This document shows, in pieces, positions 20,393 through 28,264 of a DNA stretch of 64,000 nt. The stretch covers positions 1 to 64,000 of the forward strand of contig UCHV01000032.1 of the NCBI GenBank assembly GCA_900472395.1. Reading direction: 5' to 3'. Source of the DNA: Hyphomicrobiales bacterium. Its GTDB lineage: Bacteria; Pseudomonadota; Alphaproteobacteria; Rhizobiales; Rhizobiaceae. Numbering within the stretch: the first letter of the stretch is position 1; each line of letters begins with the position of its first letter. The position numbers were made by a program, and so were the translations under genes. The notes below the pieces were generated by a model. The model had not been told where the DNA came from, did not search any database, and saw only the letters and a program-made list of their open reading frames with translations.

Positions 20393-20426
20393 AAAAAAGC
20401 CGCCTCCGAAAGGAAGCGGCTTTTTT
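20393..20426 (+). terminator. Intrinsic terminator after the sthA unit
   Basis: The stem GCCGC/GCGGC, with inner TCC/GGA pairs around GAAA, is followed by six T. It lies 10 bp after the membrane-protein stop. Confidence 0.85.
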
Positions 20427-20442
20427 CGCATGGCACAAACAA

Positions 20443-20466
20443 AAATGGCCCCAAACGGGGCCATTT
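20443..20466 (-). terminator. Intrinsic terminator of rpsD
   Basis: A perfect 10-bp stem (AAATGGCCCC with GGGGCCATTT) around a 4-nt loop, followed on the minus strand by a short T run. It is 19 bp beyond the rpsD stop. Together with the preceding hairpin it separates the convergent sthA and rpsD units. Confidence 0.85.
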
Positions 20467-20485
20467 CCGTAAATTTTCGTCGCGA

Positions 20486-21103
20486 TTAACGCGAGTAGAA
20501 TTCGACGACGAGCGACGGTTCCATGATGACTGCGTACGGAACGTCCGAAAGGCTCGGAACGCGTGCGTAGGTAGCAACCATCTTGTTGTGGTCGACTTCG
20601 ATGTAGTCCGGAACGTCGCGTTCAGCGAGCGAAACGGCTTCGAGAACCGTTACCATCTGCTTCGACTTCTGGCGAACTTCGATAACGTCGCCGGCCTTGC
20701 AACGGTAAGAACCGATGTTGACGCGAACGCCGTTGACCGTGACGTGGCCGTGGTTGACGAACTGACGGGCAGCAAAGACCGTCGGTACGAACTTGGCGCG
20801 GTAGACGATGGCGTCCAGACGCGATTCCAGGAGACCGATCAGGTTTTCACCGGTGTCGCCCTTGCGGCGGTTGGCTTCTTCGTAGATCGCGCGGAACTGC
20901 TTCTCGCGGATGTCGCCGTAGTAGCCCTTCAGCTTCTGCTTGGCGCGCAACTGCACACCGAAGTCGGAAAGCTTGCCCTTGCGGCGCTGGCCGTGCTGGC
21001 CCGGGCCGTATTCGCGGCGGTTAACCGGGGACTTCGGACGGCCCCAGATGTTTTCGCCCATACGGCGGTCAATTTTGTACTTGGACGATTCGCGCTTGCT
21101 CAT
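20486..21103 (-). CDS. rpsD: 30S ribosomal protein S4
   Basis: A primary 16S rRNA-binding protein that nucleates assembly of the small subunit body. The 205-residue chain has the S4 N-terminal domain (RPKSPVNRREYGPGQHGQ, then KLSDFGVQLRAKQKLKGYYG) and the S4 RNA-binding motif (LESRLDAIVYRAKF, RQFVNHGHVTVNG, SYRCKAGDVIEV). The zinc-binding Cys residues of some S4 proteins are absent. The start at 21103 has AAAGGA nine bases upstream and matches the universal N terminus; the frame open to 21205 is leader. As usual in alphaproteobacteria it stands alone, outside the rplQ/rpoA operon. Confidence 0.98.
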   Translation of the reverse strand: MSKRESSKYKIDRRMGENIWGRPKSPVNRREYGPGQHGQRRKGKLSDFGVQLRAKQKLKGYYGDIREKQFRAIYEEANRRKGDTGENLIGLLESRLDAIVYRAKFVPTVFAARQFVNHGHVTVNGVRVNIGSYRCKAGDVIEVRQKSKQMVTVLEAVSLAERDVPDYIEVDHNKMVATYARVPSLSDVPYAVIMEPSLVVEFYSR

Positions 21104-21127
21104 CGCATTTCCTTTCGAACAGTTGCA

Positions 21128-21147
21128 CCGGTTTGTTGCCAAACCGG
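21128..21147 (-). promoter_or_regulatory. Hairpin in the rpsD leader
   Basis: On the transcribed strand CCGGTTTG and CAAACCGG form a perfect 8-bp stem closed by a GCAA tetraloop (GNRA type). It lies 24 nt before the rpsD start and next to its ribosome site, inside a predicted leader of about 165 nt. S4 regulates its own operon translationally in E. coli; whether this hairpin plays that part here is inference. Confidence 0.5.
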
Positions 21148-21275
21148 ATGAAGGAAACACGCCCTCCTCTGAACCTCGTTTTGGAAGTTCTGACAGGCTT
21201 CTCACGGGTGCGACCGGAGAGTGCCACGGGACATGTCATTGAAACACCGGGCTTTGACACCCGGCGCTGGCGCGG

Positions 21276-21304
21276 TGTTTAGGGGCCTGTCATGGAATTG
21301 TCAA
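21276..21304 (-). promoter_or_regulatory. Predicted sigma-70 promoter of rpsD
   Basis: On the minus strand TTGACA (21299-21304) and TAAACA (21276-21281) are separated by exactly 17 bp. Transcription would begin near 21269, giving a leader of about 165 nt before the rpsD ATG. Confidence 0.65.
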
Positions 21305-21400
21305 CTGCGGCCCGCCACTTACCCTTCGTTAATCGCCGCAAAAGGTCATGGTTGAAGCTTTGTGAGCAAGGACTCATATTCTTGCAAGGAGGATATTGCC

Positions 21401-21679
21401 ATGCCCCATCAAAGCAATCATCTGACGAATACGCATCCAGACGACTGGCAGGCCGCGATTTGCGTCGATGATCCGATAACTGGAAAAACGCATTGCATCC
21501 ACAATGCCTGCGAGGCAAAGGCTCTGCTTGAGCGATCATGGCCGCATTGTCACGGCAGCCGGTTTCACAGTGCCGAACACGCCTGCGACGACGTGGCCTC
21601 CGGGCATTCGCGCGAAAGCGAGGCACGCGCGGCGTTTATCGCGGCCGCGATAGAAGCCCACCTGCATGTTCATTCATAG
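21401..21679 (+). CDS. DUF982 family protein
   Basis: A 92-residue protein of the DUF982 type, small proteins found in many copies in rhizobia. The pattern matches the family as I know it: W near the start (DDWQAAICVDDP), a Gly-rich turn, an Ala-rich helix with ALLERSWP, a Cys in EHACDDV, and the C-terminal EARAAFIAAAIEAH. Function is unknown. A strong AAGGAGG nine bases before 21401 fixes the start; the frame itself opens at a GTG at 21362. It is divergent from rpsD. Confidence 0.78.
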   Translation: MPHQSNHLTNTHPDDWQAAICVDDPITGKTHCIHNACEAKALLERSWPHCHGSRFHSAEHACDDVASGHSRESEARAAFIAAAIEAHLHVHS

Positions 21680-21702
21680 AAGGCCGCAAGGGCCGGCAGA
21701 AC

Positions 21703-23226
21703 CTATTCCGCCGCAATCTTGAGATCGCCCTCATCCGGCGCCTCTGCGCTGCCCGGTGCCGTTTCGGCCTGCAGGTCCGGAAACGCGACGATGCGCTTGC
21801 CGGCGAAGTCCGTATGCACGACGATCAGGCCCTGTTCCTCGAAATAACCGAGAAGACGACGGGCACGACGCGCCGAATGCGTGCCATAGGCGCGGGCAAT
21901 ACGCGCGTCGGACGGGCAAGGCTCTCCACCTAGCGCCGCCTTTGCCATCATCAGGAACACGCCCTGAAGATCATCGGAAACGCCGTTGGAAAGCGAAAGC
22001 ACGGTAGCCCACGCCTCGCTTGCCGCCATGGCCGCATCGACGCCGGAGCGTGCAATCGCCGTGCGGCGACGGAAATCGCTGAGCGAGATCGGCGAACCCG
22101 GCAGACGACGCATGCGGGCGCGCACCAGAAAATCCTGATAGAGCACGGCATCGGTGCGATAGGCCGATTGCGGGTCGTCGAGAATTTCCGACATCACGGC
22201 CATCAATCGCTCTTCCCGCTCCTCATCCGAGAGTTCTGGCACCGGAACACGCGGCTCGGAGGGCGACGGCTGCATGATGGCCGGCGTCGAACGCGAAAGT
22301 TCGGCGAGAATATCGGTGGTGGGGCGTGGTGCCGGTGTCGGGCGACGTACCGCCGTCAGCGGGCGGGAAAACTCTTCCGGGTCCGGCGTAAAGATCAGGT
22401 CTTCCACATCCTGCGGCGCATCGGGCAGCGGCATCAGTTTGGGGCTGGAGGAGCGCGCGGACGTTTCCACCGCACCGATGACGATCGGCAGCGGACGACG
22501 CGACAAAGCCGGGCCAAGCGCAACAAAATTGCCGCGCTTCAGGTCACGGAACATTTCCGCCTGACGACGATCCATGCCGAGCAAATCTGCTGCGCGCGCC
22601 ATGTCGATATCGAGGAAGGTGCGACCCATCAGGAAGTTGGAGGCTTCGGCCGCAACGTTCTTGGCAAGCTTTGCCAGTCGCTGCGTGGCGATGACACCGG
22701 CCAGACCGCGCTTACGGCCACGGCACATCAGGTTGGTCATCGCGCCCAGCGACATTTTTCGCGCGTCTTCGGAGACATCGCCGCCGACCGACGGCGCAAA
22801 CATCTGCGCCTCATCGACCACGACCAGCACCGGATACCAGAAGTCACGATCGGCATCGAACAGGCCATTGAGGAAGGCGGCGGCAGCGCGCATCTGTTCC
22901 TCGAGGTCGAGACCTTCGAGCGTGAGAACGCAGGAGACACGGTTCTTGCGGATGCGGTTGGCAATCCCGGCAAGCTCCGCTTCCGTCCGCTCGCCATCCA
23001 CGACGACATGGCCGAACTTGTCGGCCAGAGTGACGAAGTCACCTTCGGGATCGATGACGACCTGCTGCACCCACGGCGCGGATTGCTCCAGCAGCCGACG
23101 CAGCAGATGCGATTTTCCGGATCCGGAATTGCCCTGCACGAGAAGACGCGTCGCCAGCAGCTCTTCGATATCGAGCTTGGCGGCGTCCCCTCCTGCCAGG
23201 TTGCCCATATCGATGCCGACCTGCAA
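21703..23226 (-). CDS. HerA/FtsK-like P-loop ATPase (DUF87-type)
   Basis: A 507-residue ATPase with Walker A GNSGSGKS (32-39), a Walker B-like VLVVVDEA (about 133-140) and an arginine-rich segment (NLMCRGRKRGLAGVIATQRLAKLAKN) characteristic of HerA-type DNA translocases. The second half is proline-rich and then winged-helix-like (FRRRTAIARSGVDAAMAASE; RIARAYGTHSARRARRLLGYFEE), suggesting DNA binding. HerA pumps DNA with NurA nuclease in archaea and in some bacterial defence systems; no nuclease gene is adjacent here. The start is a TTG with GAGGG eight bases upstream. Confidence 0.75.
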   Translation of the reverse strand: MQVGIDMGNLAGGDAAKLDIEELLATRLLVQGNSGSGKSHLLRRLLEQSAPWVQQVVIDPEGDFVTLADKFGHVVVDGERTEAELAGIANRIRKNRVSCVLTLEGLDLEEQMRAAAAFLNGLFDADRDFWYPVLVVVDEAQMFAPSVGGDVSEDARKMSLGAMTNLMCRGRKRGLAGVIATQRLAKLAKNVAAEASNFLMGRTFLDIDMARAADLLGMDRRQAEMFRDLKRGNFVALGPALSRRPLPIVIGAVETSARSSSPKLMPLPDAPQDVEDLIFTPDPEEFSRPLTAVRRPTPAPRPTTDILAELSRSTPAIMQPSPSEPRVPVPELSDEEREERLMAVMSEILDDPQSAYRTDAVLYQDFLVRARMRRLPGSPISLSDFRRRTAIARSGVDAAMAASEAWATVLSLSNGVSDDLQGVFLMMAKAALGGEPCPSDARIARAYGTHSARRARRLLGYFEEQGLIVVHTDFAGKRIVAFPDLQAETAPGSAEAPDEGDLKIAAE

Positions 23227-23383
23227 TGCACTGCCCTCGTCTGAAACACTAACGGATTGATATCATTGAACTCGCGAACCATATGCGCATTTCAGCGCTG
23301 GCGCGACCTCAGTCCTATAACAGAGAAGGGGATTCGTTTCGCGGGGCAAGAGGCGAAATGCACAGTCTTTGCGTCTGCGCCCA

Positions 23384-24019
23384 TCAGGCCGCCCGCTTGA
23401 GGCCGAGCGACAACAGCCCTGCCCCTATCATCAGAGAACCGCCGGTGCGATTGACGATCGTCTGCACCTTCGGTTTGCGGATCGTATCGCGAGCCATGGA
23501 TGCCAAGAGGCCGTAAAGCGAGGCATTGATCGTCGCCAGCACGAGGAATGTCACTTCGAACACGGCCATCTGGAAAAACAGCGGCTTCGTCAGATCCAGA
23601 AACTGCGGCAGGAAGGCCACGAAAAACACAATGCTTTTAGGATTGAGCGCCGTCACCGCATAGGTATGCAGAAATACCCGCCACGGCCTGACGGCCGGGA
23701 CATTCGCATCCCCTTGCACCGTCCGCTGCGCCGATACCGGCGCGCGCCACAGCTTTATGCCGAGATAGATAAGGTATGCGGCACCGACCCATTTCAGCAC
23801 CGTGAAAAGCAATGCCGATGTGGCGAGAAGCGCACCGAGCCCCAGCATGGAGGCCGTCATCGCGGTAAAATCACCAAGCGCCACGCCTGCGACCGTCGCA
23901 CTGGCAACCTTGCGCCCATGGCTCAGCGAATAGGAAATGACCAGAAGGATCGTCGGGCCGGGAATGGCCAGAAGAACGGCGGACGCGGCAACGAAGGCAA
24001 GCCAGTGTTCAAGCGACAT
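23384..24019 (-). CDS. LysE/RhtB-family amino-acid exporter
   Basis: A 211-residue inner-membrane protein of the RhtB family, which exports homoserine, threonine or related amino acids. It has about six hydrophobic segments and the family N-terminal signature (AIPGPTILLVISYSLSHGRK), the GVALGD motif, and the central ALNPKSIVFFVAFLPQF segment. A GAGGA ribosome site precedes the ATG. It lies on the same strand as the higBA pair, whose higA ends 66 bp upstream. Confidence 0.88.
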   Translation of the reverse strand: MSLEHWLAFVAASAVLLAIPGPTILLVISYSLSHGRKVASATVAGVALGDFTAMTASMLGLGALLATSALLFTVLKWVGAAYLIYLGIKLWRAPVSAQRTVQGDANVPAVRPWRVFLHTYAVTALNPKSIVFFVAFLPQFLDLTKPLFFQMAVFEVTFLVLATINASLYGLLASMARDTIRKPKVQTIVNRTGGSLMIGAGLLSLGLKRAA

Positions 24020-24085
24020 GGAAAATCCTCCTCGGATGGAATGAGGAAGCCATGGAAGGGGCGTGTTGGCAAGTCACCTCCAAGA

Positions 24086-24373
24086 TCAGGCCGCTTCGTC
24101 GTCCAATCGCCGGATTTTTGGCTGATCGCGGTCCCTTGCCTGTGCCAGATCGTAGTTCGCCTGCATGGCCAGCCACGCACGCGCCGTACTGGCACCGGCT
24201 CTTTCCAGGCGCACAGCGAGATCGGGACTGATCGCCGCCCGGCCATTCAGCACCCGGGACAGCGCAACACGCGACATTGCCAGTCGCTCGGCCGCCTCCG
24301 TGACCGAAAGCTGAAGAGGCACCAGAACATCTTCTCTCAAAAGTTCACCGGGATGCGGGGGCGATTTCATCAT
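24086..24373 (-). CDS. higA: HigA-family antitoxin (XRE helix-turn-helix)
   Basis: A 95-residue antitoxin. It starts with the HigA hallmark PPHPGELLREDVLVPL and continues with a helix-turn-helix (LSVTEAAERLAMSRVALSRVLNG), then AISPDLAVRLERA and a C-terminal tail. HigA neutralises HigB and represses the pair. The ATG at 24373 has GAAGGA upstream and lies 11 bp after the toxin stop; the frame continues upstream through higB but is not used. The toxin-first order is normal for higBA. Confidence 0.93.
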   Translation of the reverse strand: MMKSPPHPGELLREDVLVPLQLSVTEAAERLAMSRVALSRVLNGRAAISPDLAVRLERAGASTARAWLAMQANYDLAQARDRDQPKIRRLDDEAA

Positions 24374-24384
24374 GAGGCGTTCCT

Positions 24385-24663
24385 TCAATGATAATCCTGA
24401 TAGTCGACGAGTTCGATATCCGCTCCGATAAAACGAAACACCACCCACCAATTGCCATTCACCCAGACCGACCAATGGCCTTGCAAATTCCCTTTGAGCA
24501 AATGCAATCCGAAACCAGGCAAATTCAGATCCGCAGGAGTTGTTGCGACATCCAATAAGCCGAGGATACGAGCGAGCTTTCTGGCATGGGCAGCCTGAAT
24601 GCCCTTGGTCGTGCCAGATCTATAAAAAGCTTCCAAACCCTTATGTCGAAAGCTGGCGATCAT
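24385..24663 (-). CDS. higB: HigB-family toxin (RelE/ParE superfamily)
   Basis: A 92-residue toxin of the HigB type, a ribosome-dependent mRNA endonuclease in known members. Family features are the start IASFRHKGLEAFYRSG, the KLARILGLLDVATTPADLNLPGFGLHLLKG segment and the core strands WSVWVNGNWWVVFRF and DIELVDYQDYH. It is intact and full length. Its promoter region contains an inverted repeat that the antitoxin probably binds. Confidence 0.93.
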   Translation of the reverse strand: MIASFRHKGLEAFYRSGTTKGIQAAHARKLARILGLLDVATTPADLNLPGFGLHLLKGNLQGHWSVWVNGNWWVVFRFIGADIELVDYQDYH

Positions 24664-24671
24664 GACATATC

Positions 24672-24693
24672 GTATCGTATCGCGTAACGATAC
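24672..24693. promoter_or_regulatory. Inverted repeat upstream of higB, candidate HigA operator
   Basis: GTATCGT and ACGATAC form a perfect 7-bp inverted repeat around 8 bp, starting 9 bp upstream of the higB ATG. An extra partial copy (TATCG) overlaps the left arm. HigA proteins autoregulate through such palindromes; the assignment here rests on position. Confidence 0.65.
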
Positions 24694-24704
24694 AGATCAC
24701 ATTA

Positions 24705-25154
24705 TCACCGCCGCCAACCATACAAAACATCCGGCTCCCCCTCCTCGTTGTCGCGGCCATCGGTTTCCGTCTGAACCACAAACCCATGCGTCTCGTAAAA
24801 TCGGCGCGCTCCGACATTGCACTGAAACGTCCACAGGCTCAGTTCCTCATTGGCGGCCTTGGCGCAGTCCAACAAGTGCGAGCCTATCCCCTGCCCCTGA
24901 AACTCCGGCTGGACATAAAGCTGGTCCACCCAGTTTTGACGAAAAGCGATGACGCCGAGCAGCTTTCCGCCCTGCTCGGCGCCCCAGATTTCGCAGGCAT
25001 CGAAAAGCGAGCCCCGCCAGAAGGCACGATCCTCGTCCGGCGTGTGCAAGCCGGCGAGCCGTGGCATGCGCTCATCAAAAGCCGTACGGAACACGACGGA
25101 AGCGCCGCCCATGTCCCGCCGGTCCAGACGGCGAAGGCTTGCACCGGCGATCAC
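24705..25154 (-). CDS. GNAT-family N-acetyltransferase
   Basis: A 149-residue acetyltransferase. The acetyl-CoA-binding loop is QPEFQGQGIGSHLL (Q-x-x-G-x-G type), preceded by the strand VDQLYV and followed by the LWTFQCNVGARRFYETHGFV segment of the fold. The acceptor substrate is unknown. Its ATG overlaps the stop of the DUF1127-like gene (ATGA), so the two are translated together, and it ends 42 bp before the higB start on the same strand. Confidence 0.85.
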   Translation of the reverse strand: MIAGASLRRLDRRDMGGASVVFRTAFDERMPRLAGLHTPDEDRAFWRGSLFDACEIWGAEQGGKLLGVIAFRQNWVDQLYVQPEFQGQGIGSHLLDCAKAANEELSLWTFQCNVGARRFYETHGFVVQTETDGRDNEEGEPDVLYGWRR

Positions 25155-25384
25155 AGGAACCTCCGAAACTGCACGGCCCGTTCATGATCGGTCTCCGTCA
25201 CTTCCGGCACGCCAATATCCCGGCGCATGTAGTTGGTGAGATCGGACAGGCGGTTACCCGGCCAGGCACGCCGCATGCAGGCGGCAACGAGCGCCCGGGA
25301 AACTTTCCAGAAGCCGAATTGCCGATAGAGGTCGTCCAGCACCTCCGGCAAAGAATAAACAACCATAGATTGCGATTCACGCAT
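25151..25384 (-). CDS. Small protein with DUF1127-like motif
   Basis: A 77-residue protein (start chosen at 25384; 25366 and 25450 are alternatives). The N terminus is unrelated to known motifs. The C-terminal half contains WPGNRLSDLTNYMRRDIGVPEV, which resembles the LSD-x-x-LRDIGL core of DUF1127 proteins such as the two at 38.3-38.9 kb. It is translationally coupled to the GNAT gene. Function unknown. Confidence 0.6.
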   Translation of the reverse strand: MRESQSMVVYSLPEVLDDLYRQFGFWKVSRALVAACMRRAWPGNRLSDLTNYMRRDIGVPEVTETDHERAVQFRRFL

Positions 25385-25772
25385 AGCTTTTCCGTCCCGG
25401 CACGTGCGAGCGGCCAGGTCCTTTCGAAGGTCGGCGACGCGCGCGGACATGCGGACGGCACAAGGCGCCGTGCGGATCAGCCGGTTACGTCAAATGAATG
25501 TTGAGATAGGTGCCAGAAGGCGGATTTCGGGCGTTATCAGCCCTTGAATGCCACTCGACGCATATGACGCGGGCCATTGCCGCGCATGGTTCGGGTGAAT
25601 CCGCCATGGAGGCGATTATGTGCAAAATGTACAGCCATGTCATGCCTCCTTGTGTGTGAGTTGTGGATAATGGGAACATGGCATGAGCTTTTCAGTCGCG
25701 CAAGTCCCCGCAATCGAAAATTGCATCCGAGGGCCAATATGTTGCCCTATCGCAACATCTGCGCATTGCCGG
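25385..25772. other. Intergenic region between murI and the DUF1127-like gene
   Basis: These 388 bp hold the candidate 33-codon gene at 25537-25638 and, just after the murI stop, a hairpin (ATGTTGC/GCAACAT around CCTATC, 25739-25758) without a T run that may terminate murI weakly. Nothing else is evident. Confidence 0.5.
25537..25638 (-). CDS. Candidate 33-residue basic peptide
   Basis: A short frame encodes a basic peptide with several His and Arg residues (start MAVHFAHNRLHGGF). Its ATG is preceded by an unusually good ribosome site, AAGGAGG with a 6-base gap, which is why I list it. No homology is known to me, and the peptide could equally be a leader for the downstream gene. A second ATG five bases upstream is in another frame but too close to the ribosome site. 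Confidence 0.35.
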   Translation of the reverse strand: MAVHFAHNRLHGGFTRTMRGNGPRHMRRVAFKG

Positions 25773-26573
25773 TCAGTTCGTACTGAGGCCAAAACCCTGC
25801 ATCAATCGCCGCGTCGCAAAATCCGGATTACCGGAGGTGAAGACGGCAAAATCGAAGTCTTCCGGATGCTCTGCCCCATCGACAAGCGGCACTTTTCGAC
25901 GTGCCTGCCTTGCAATTGCCTCGGCCGGATCGAGCCAGTCAACCGGCCATGGCGCAAGGCGCCGGAAGAGATTGGCCATGAACGGATAATGGGTGCAGGC
26001 CAGAACGACGATATCGGTCTTCCTGCCCTCGCTCTCCACGAAACAGGGCGCGATCTCGGCCCGGATATCGTCATCGGACGGCGCCTCGCCACGAATATAA
26101 GCCTCGGCCATGCGGGCAAGGTTCTGCGAGCCGACCAGCCGGACATCGCATTGCGTGGCAAAGGACTGGATGAGATCGCGCGTATAGGCGCGCTTCACCG
26201 TACCCGGCGTCGCCAGAACCGAAACGAGGCCCGAACGGGTCCGCTCCGCCGCCGGCTTGATGGCCGGAACGGTGCCGACAAAGGTCATGTCGGGGAATTT
26301 TTCACGCAGCGCGGCACCAGCCAGTGTGAAGGCCGTATTGCAGGCGATGATGCAGATTTCCGGGCGATAATCGGAAAGCAATCTTTCGAACAGCGAGAGG
26401 ATGCGCGCGGTCAGCGCCTCCTCTTCCCAGCCGCCATAGGGAAAACCGGCATCGTCGGCGACATAGATGAAGCCGCGTTCCGGCATCAGCACACGCGCCT
26501 CGCGCAGCACGGTCAGCCCGCCAATGCCCGAATCGAACACCAGCACCGGCCGGGACACATTATTCGCCGTCAT
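25773..26573 (-). CDS. murI: Glutamate racemase
   Basis: Supplies D-glutamate for peptidoglycan. The 266-residue enzyme has the Asp/Glu racemase signatures: VFDSGIGGL with the Asp at 14, the first catalytic Cys in ACNT (C78) and the second in LACTHYP (C193). Length is standard. The start overlaps the end of the TrmJ-like gene by 14 bp, so the two are coupled. Confidence 0.95.
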   Translation of the reverse strand: MTANNVSRPVLVFDSGIGGLTVLREARVLMPERGFIYVADDAGFPYGGWEEEALTARILSLFERLLSDYRPEICIIACNTAFTLAGAALREKFPDMTFVGTVPAIKPAAERTRSGLVSVLATPGTVKRAYTRDLIQSFATQCDVRLVGSQNLARMAEAYIRGEAPSDDDIRAEIAPCFVESEGRKTDIVVLACTHYPFMANLFRRLAPWPVDWLDPAEAIARQARRKVPLVDGAEHPEDFDFAVFTSGNPDFATRRLMQGFGLSTN

Positions 26574-27405
26574 TCCCCTCGATCTCCCTCTGATCCGTCG
26601 CCTTGTCGGCCTTCTGCTGCCTCGGCACGACCTTTCGTGGCCATTGCCGCGGAAAACGGTCGAGCGAGTTGATCACACCGCGAAACACGCTGATCTCTTG
26701 TTCCGTAAAGGCGCGACGCGTCAGCACGGCCCGCAGGTTGTCGATCATTCTTGGCTTTTTCGCGGGCGGATGGAAATAATTGCGGGCGTCCAGCGCCTCT
26801 TCCAGATGCTCGAACATGCCGAACACCTGCTCCTTGGTGGACGGATTTTGATCGAGCGCATCGAACAGCGTCTCGGCGTGATCCTCCATGCCGCATTTCA
26901 TCCATTCATAGGACATCAAGAGCACGGCCTGGGCGATGTTGAGCGACGCAAAGGCGGGGTTGACCGGAAAGGTGACGATCTCGTCGGCCAGCGCCACTTC
27001 CTCATTGGTCAGACCCCAGCGCTCGCGACCGAACAGGATGCCGGTTTTCTCACCCGCCTTGAATTTCTGCTGCAGCGTCTGGCAGGCAACAACCGGCGAA
27101 CGCACCGGCTTGAAACCATACCGCTCGCGCGCCGTCGTGGCATAAACGAAATTGAGATCGACGATCGCCTCTTCCAGCGTCTCGTAAACCTTGGTGCCGT
27201 CGATGACATGATCGGCCTTGGAGGCCGCCGAGCGCGCCTTTTCATTCGGCCAGCCGTCACGCGGATTGACGAGGCGCAGTTCGGCCAGGCCAAAATTGGC
27301 CATGGCGCGCGCCACCATGCCGATATTTTCGCCAAGCTGCGGCTCGACGAGAATGATCGCGGGGCCTTCGGCAATCAGGACGCGTTCGCTATTGGTGCCA
27401 GACAT
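26560..27405 (-). CDS. SpoU/TrmJ-like RNA 2'-O-methyltransferase
   Basis: A SPOUT methyltransferase of 281 residues, most like TrmJ, which methylates the ribose at position 32 of tRNAs. Seen are IILVEPQLGENIGMVARAM near the N terminus, the LRLVNPRDGWP segment, ILFGRERWGLTNEE (motif 2, binding S-adenosylmethionine in the knot) and FPVNPAFASLNIAQAVLLMSYE (motif 3). A C-terminal helical extension follows, as in TrmJ. The exact RNA target is inferred. It overlaps murI. Confidence 0.88.
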   Translation of the reverse strand: MSGTNSERVLIAEGPAIILVEPQLGENIGMVARAMANFGLAELRLVNPRDGWPNEKARSAASKADHVIDGTKVYETLEEAIVDLNFVYATTARERYGFKPVRSPVVACQTLQQKFKAGEKTGILFGRERWGLTNEEVALADEIVTFPVNPAFASLNIAQAVLLMSYEWMKCGMEDHAETLFDALDQNPSTKEQVFGMFEHLEEALDARNYFHPPAKKPRMIDNLRAVLTRRAFTEQEISVFRGVINSLDRFPRQWPRKVVPRQQKADKATDQREIEGNDGE

Positions 27406-27526
27406 GAATTTTTCCGGTCTTTTCTGCCCGGCGCTTATGTCCGGATCTTCTTATGAAATGCTCAGCCGGCAATAGCGCGCATGGCCGCGCGCTTCAAGCA
27501 TGGAGCCGCGAGCCCGCTTGCGGGCG

Positions 27527-28057
27527 TTATTGGCCCTTGGCCAGTTCCTGCATTTCCGAATAAACGGAATCGCTCTCATCGTCGTCATAACGGTGAATGT
27601 CGTCGATGACCGGGCGGCCATCTTCCGTGATCACGTCGAAATGCACCTTTTCGACCGAGTTCTTGATGTCGTTGTCATCCATGCAGCTCCAGAACTTGAA
27701 GCTGACGCCGACATCGGTGCCGACATCCTTGCCGGGTTTCTCTTCCACCTTCAGGTCCTGCAGCGGACACCCGTCCTGCGAATTGGTGATGACGTCGTAA
27801 CCGAAGGGATCGCCCGGCTGGCCGTTGTCGGTGTCGTAAGCCGGGTGTTTTGCCGCCTCGTGATAGGCCGCCTGAAACCGCTTGCTGAACAGCTTCGAAA
27901 GCGGGTCGGCGTCGAAGATGAACTTCCAGTCACTCTCCGCGCTCTTCCAGTTCTCGGAGGTGATTCGCATGACCTCCTTCACCGGATCAGCGGGGTCGGC
28001 AGCTTGCGAAACGGAGGCTGCGACAGAAAAAAGCAGCGCGAGCGAAAGGGTGCGCAT
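27527..28057 (-). CDS. Exported protein of unknown function
   Basis: A 176-residue protein with a clear signal peptide (MRTLSLALLFSVAASVSQA) and a mature domain rich in Asp and Lys, with two Cys (DGCPL and FWSCMDD) that could form a disulfide. The layout resembles small periplasmic domains of the DUF3828 type, but I am not sure of that. The ATG at 28057 has AAGGA nine bases upstream; a TTG one codon earlier is possible. It is divergent from icd. Confidence 0.65.
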   Translation of the reverse strand: MRTLSLALLFSVAASVSQAADPADPVKEVMRITSENWKSAESDWKFIFDADPLSKLFSKRFQAAYHEAAKHPAYDTDNGQPGDPFGYDVITNSQDGCPLQDLKVEEKPGKDVGTDVGVSFKFWSCMDDNDIKNSVEKVHFDVITEDGRPVIDDIHRYDDDESDSVYSEMQELAKGQ

Positions 28058-28148
28058 CAAAATCAGTCCTTGAGGTGGGAGCGTTGCCGAACCTTAGCCC
28101 CGCTCCACATTTTGGCAATCACATTCCTGCAAAAGATCATCAGACGAT

Positions 28149-28200
28149 GTCTTTGCGTCACGTCAATGCGATGTTATAGCGCATGCGCAAAGACCGTTTT
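28149..28200 (+). promoter_or_regulatory. Long dyad upstream of icd with embedded promoter-like hexamers
   Basis: GTCTTTGCG (28149-28157) and CGCAAAGAC (28186-28194) are perfect 9-bp arms; an inner pair ATGCG/CGCAT extends the symmetry. The right arm is followed by CGTTTTT. Between the arms lie TTGCGT and TATAGC, 16 bp apart, which could be a promoter. The element may be an operator around a promoter, or a hairpin terminator/attenuator in an icd leader. Confidence 0.4.
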
Positions 28201-28264
28201 TCCATCGGGGTGTGACCGTTTTTCAACGGCCACCCCATCCAAATCTCTCAAACGAGGCAGATAT

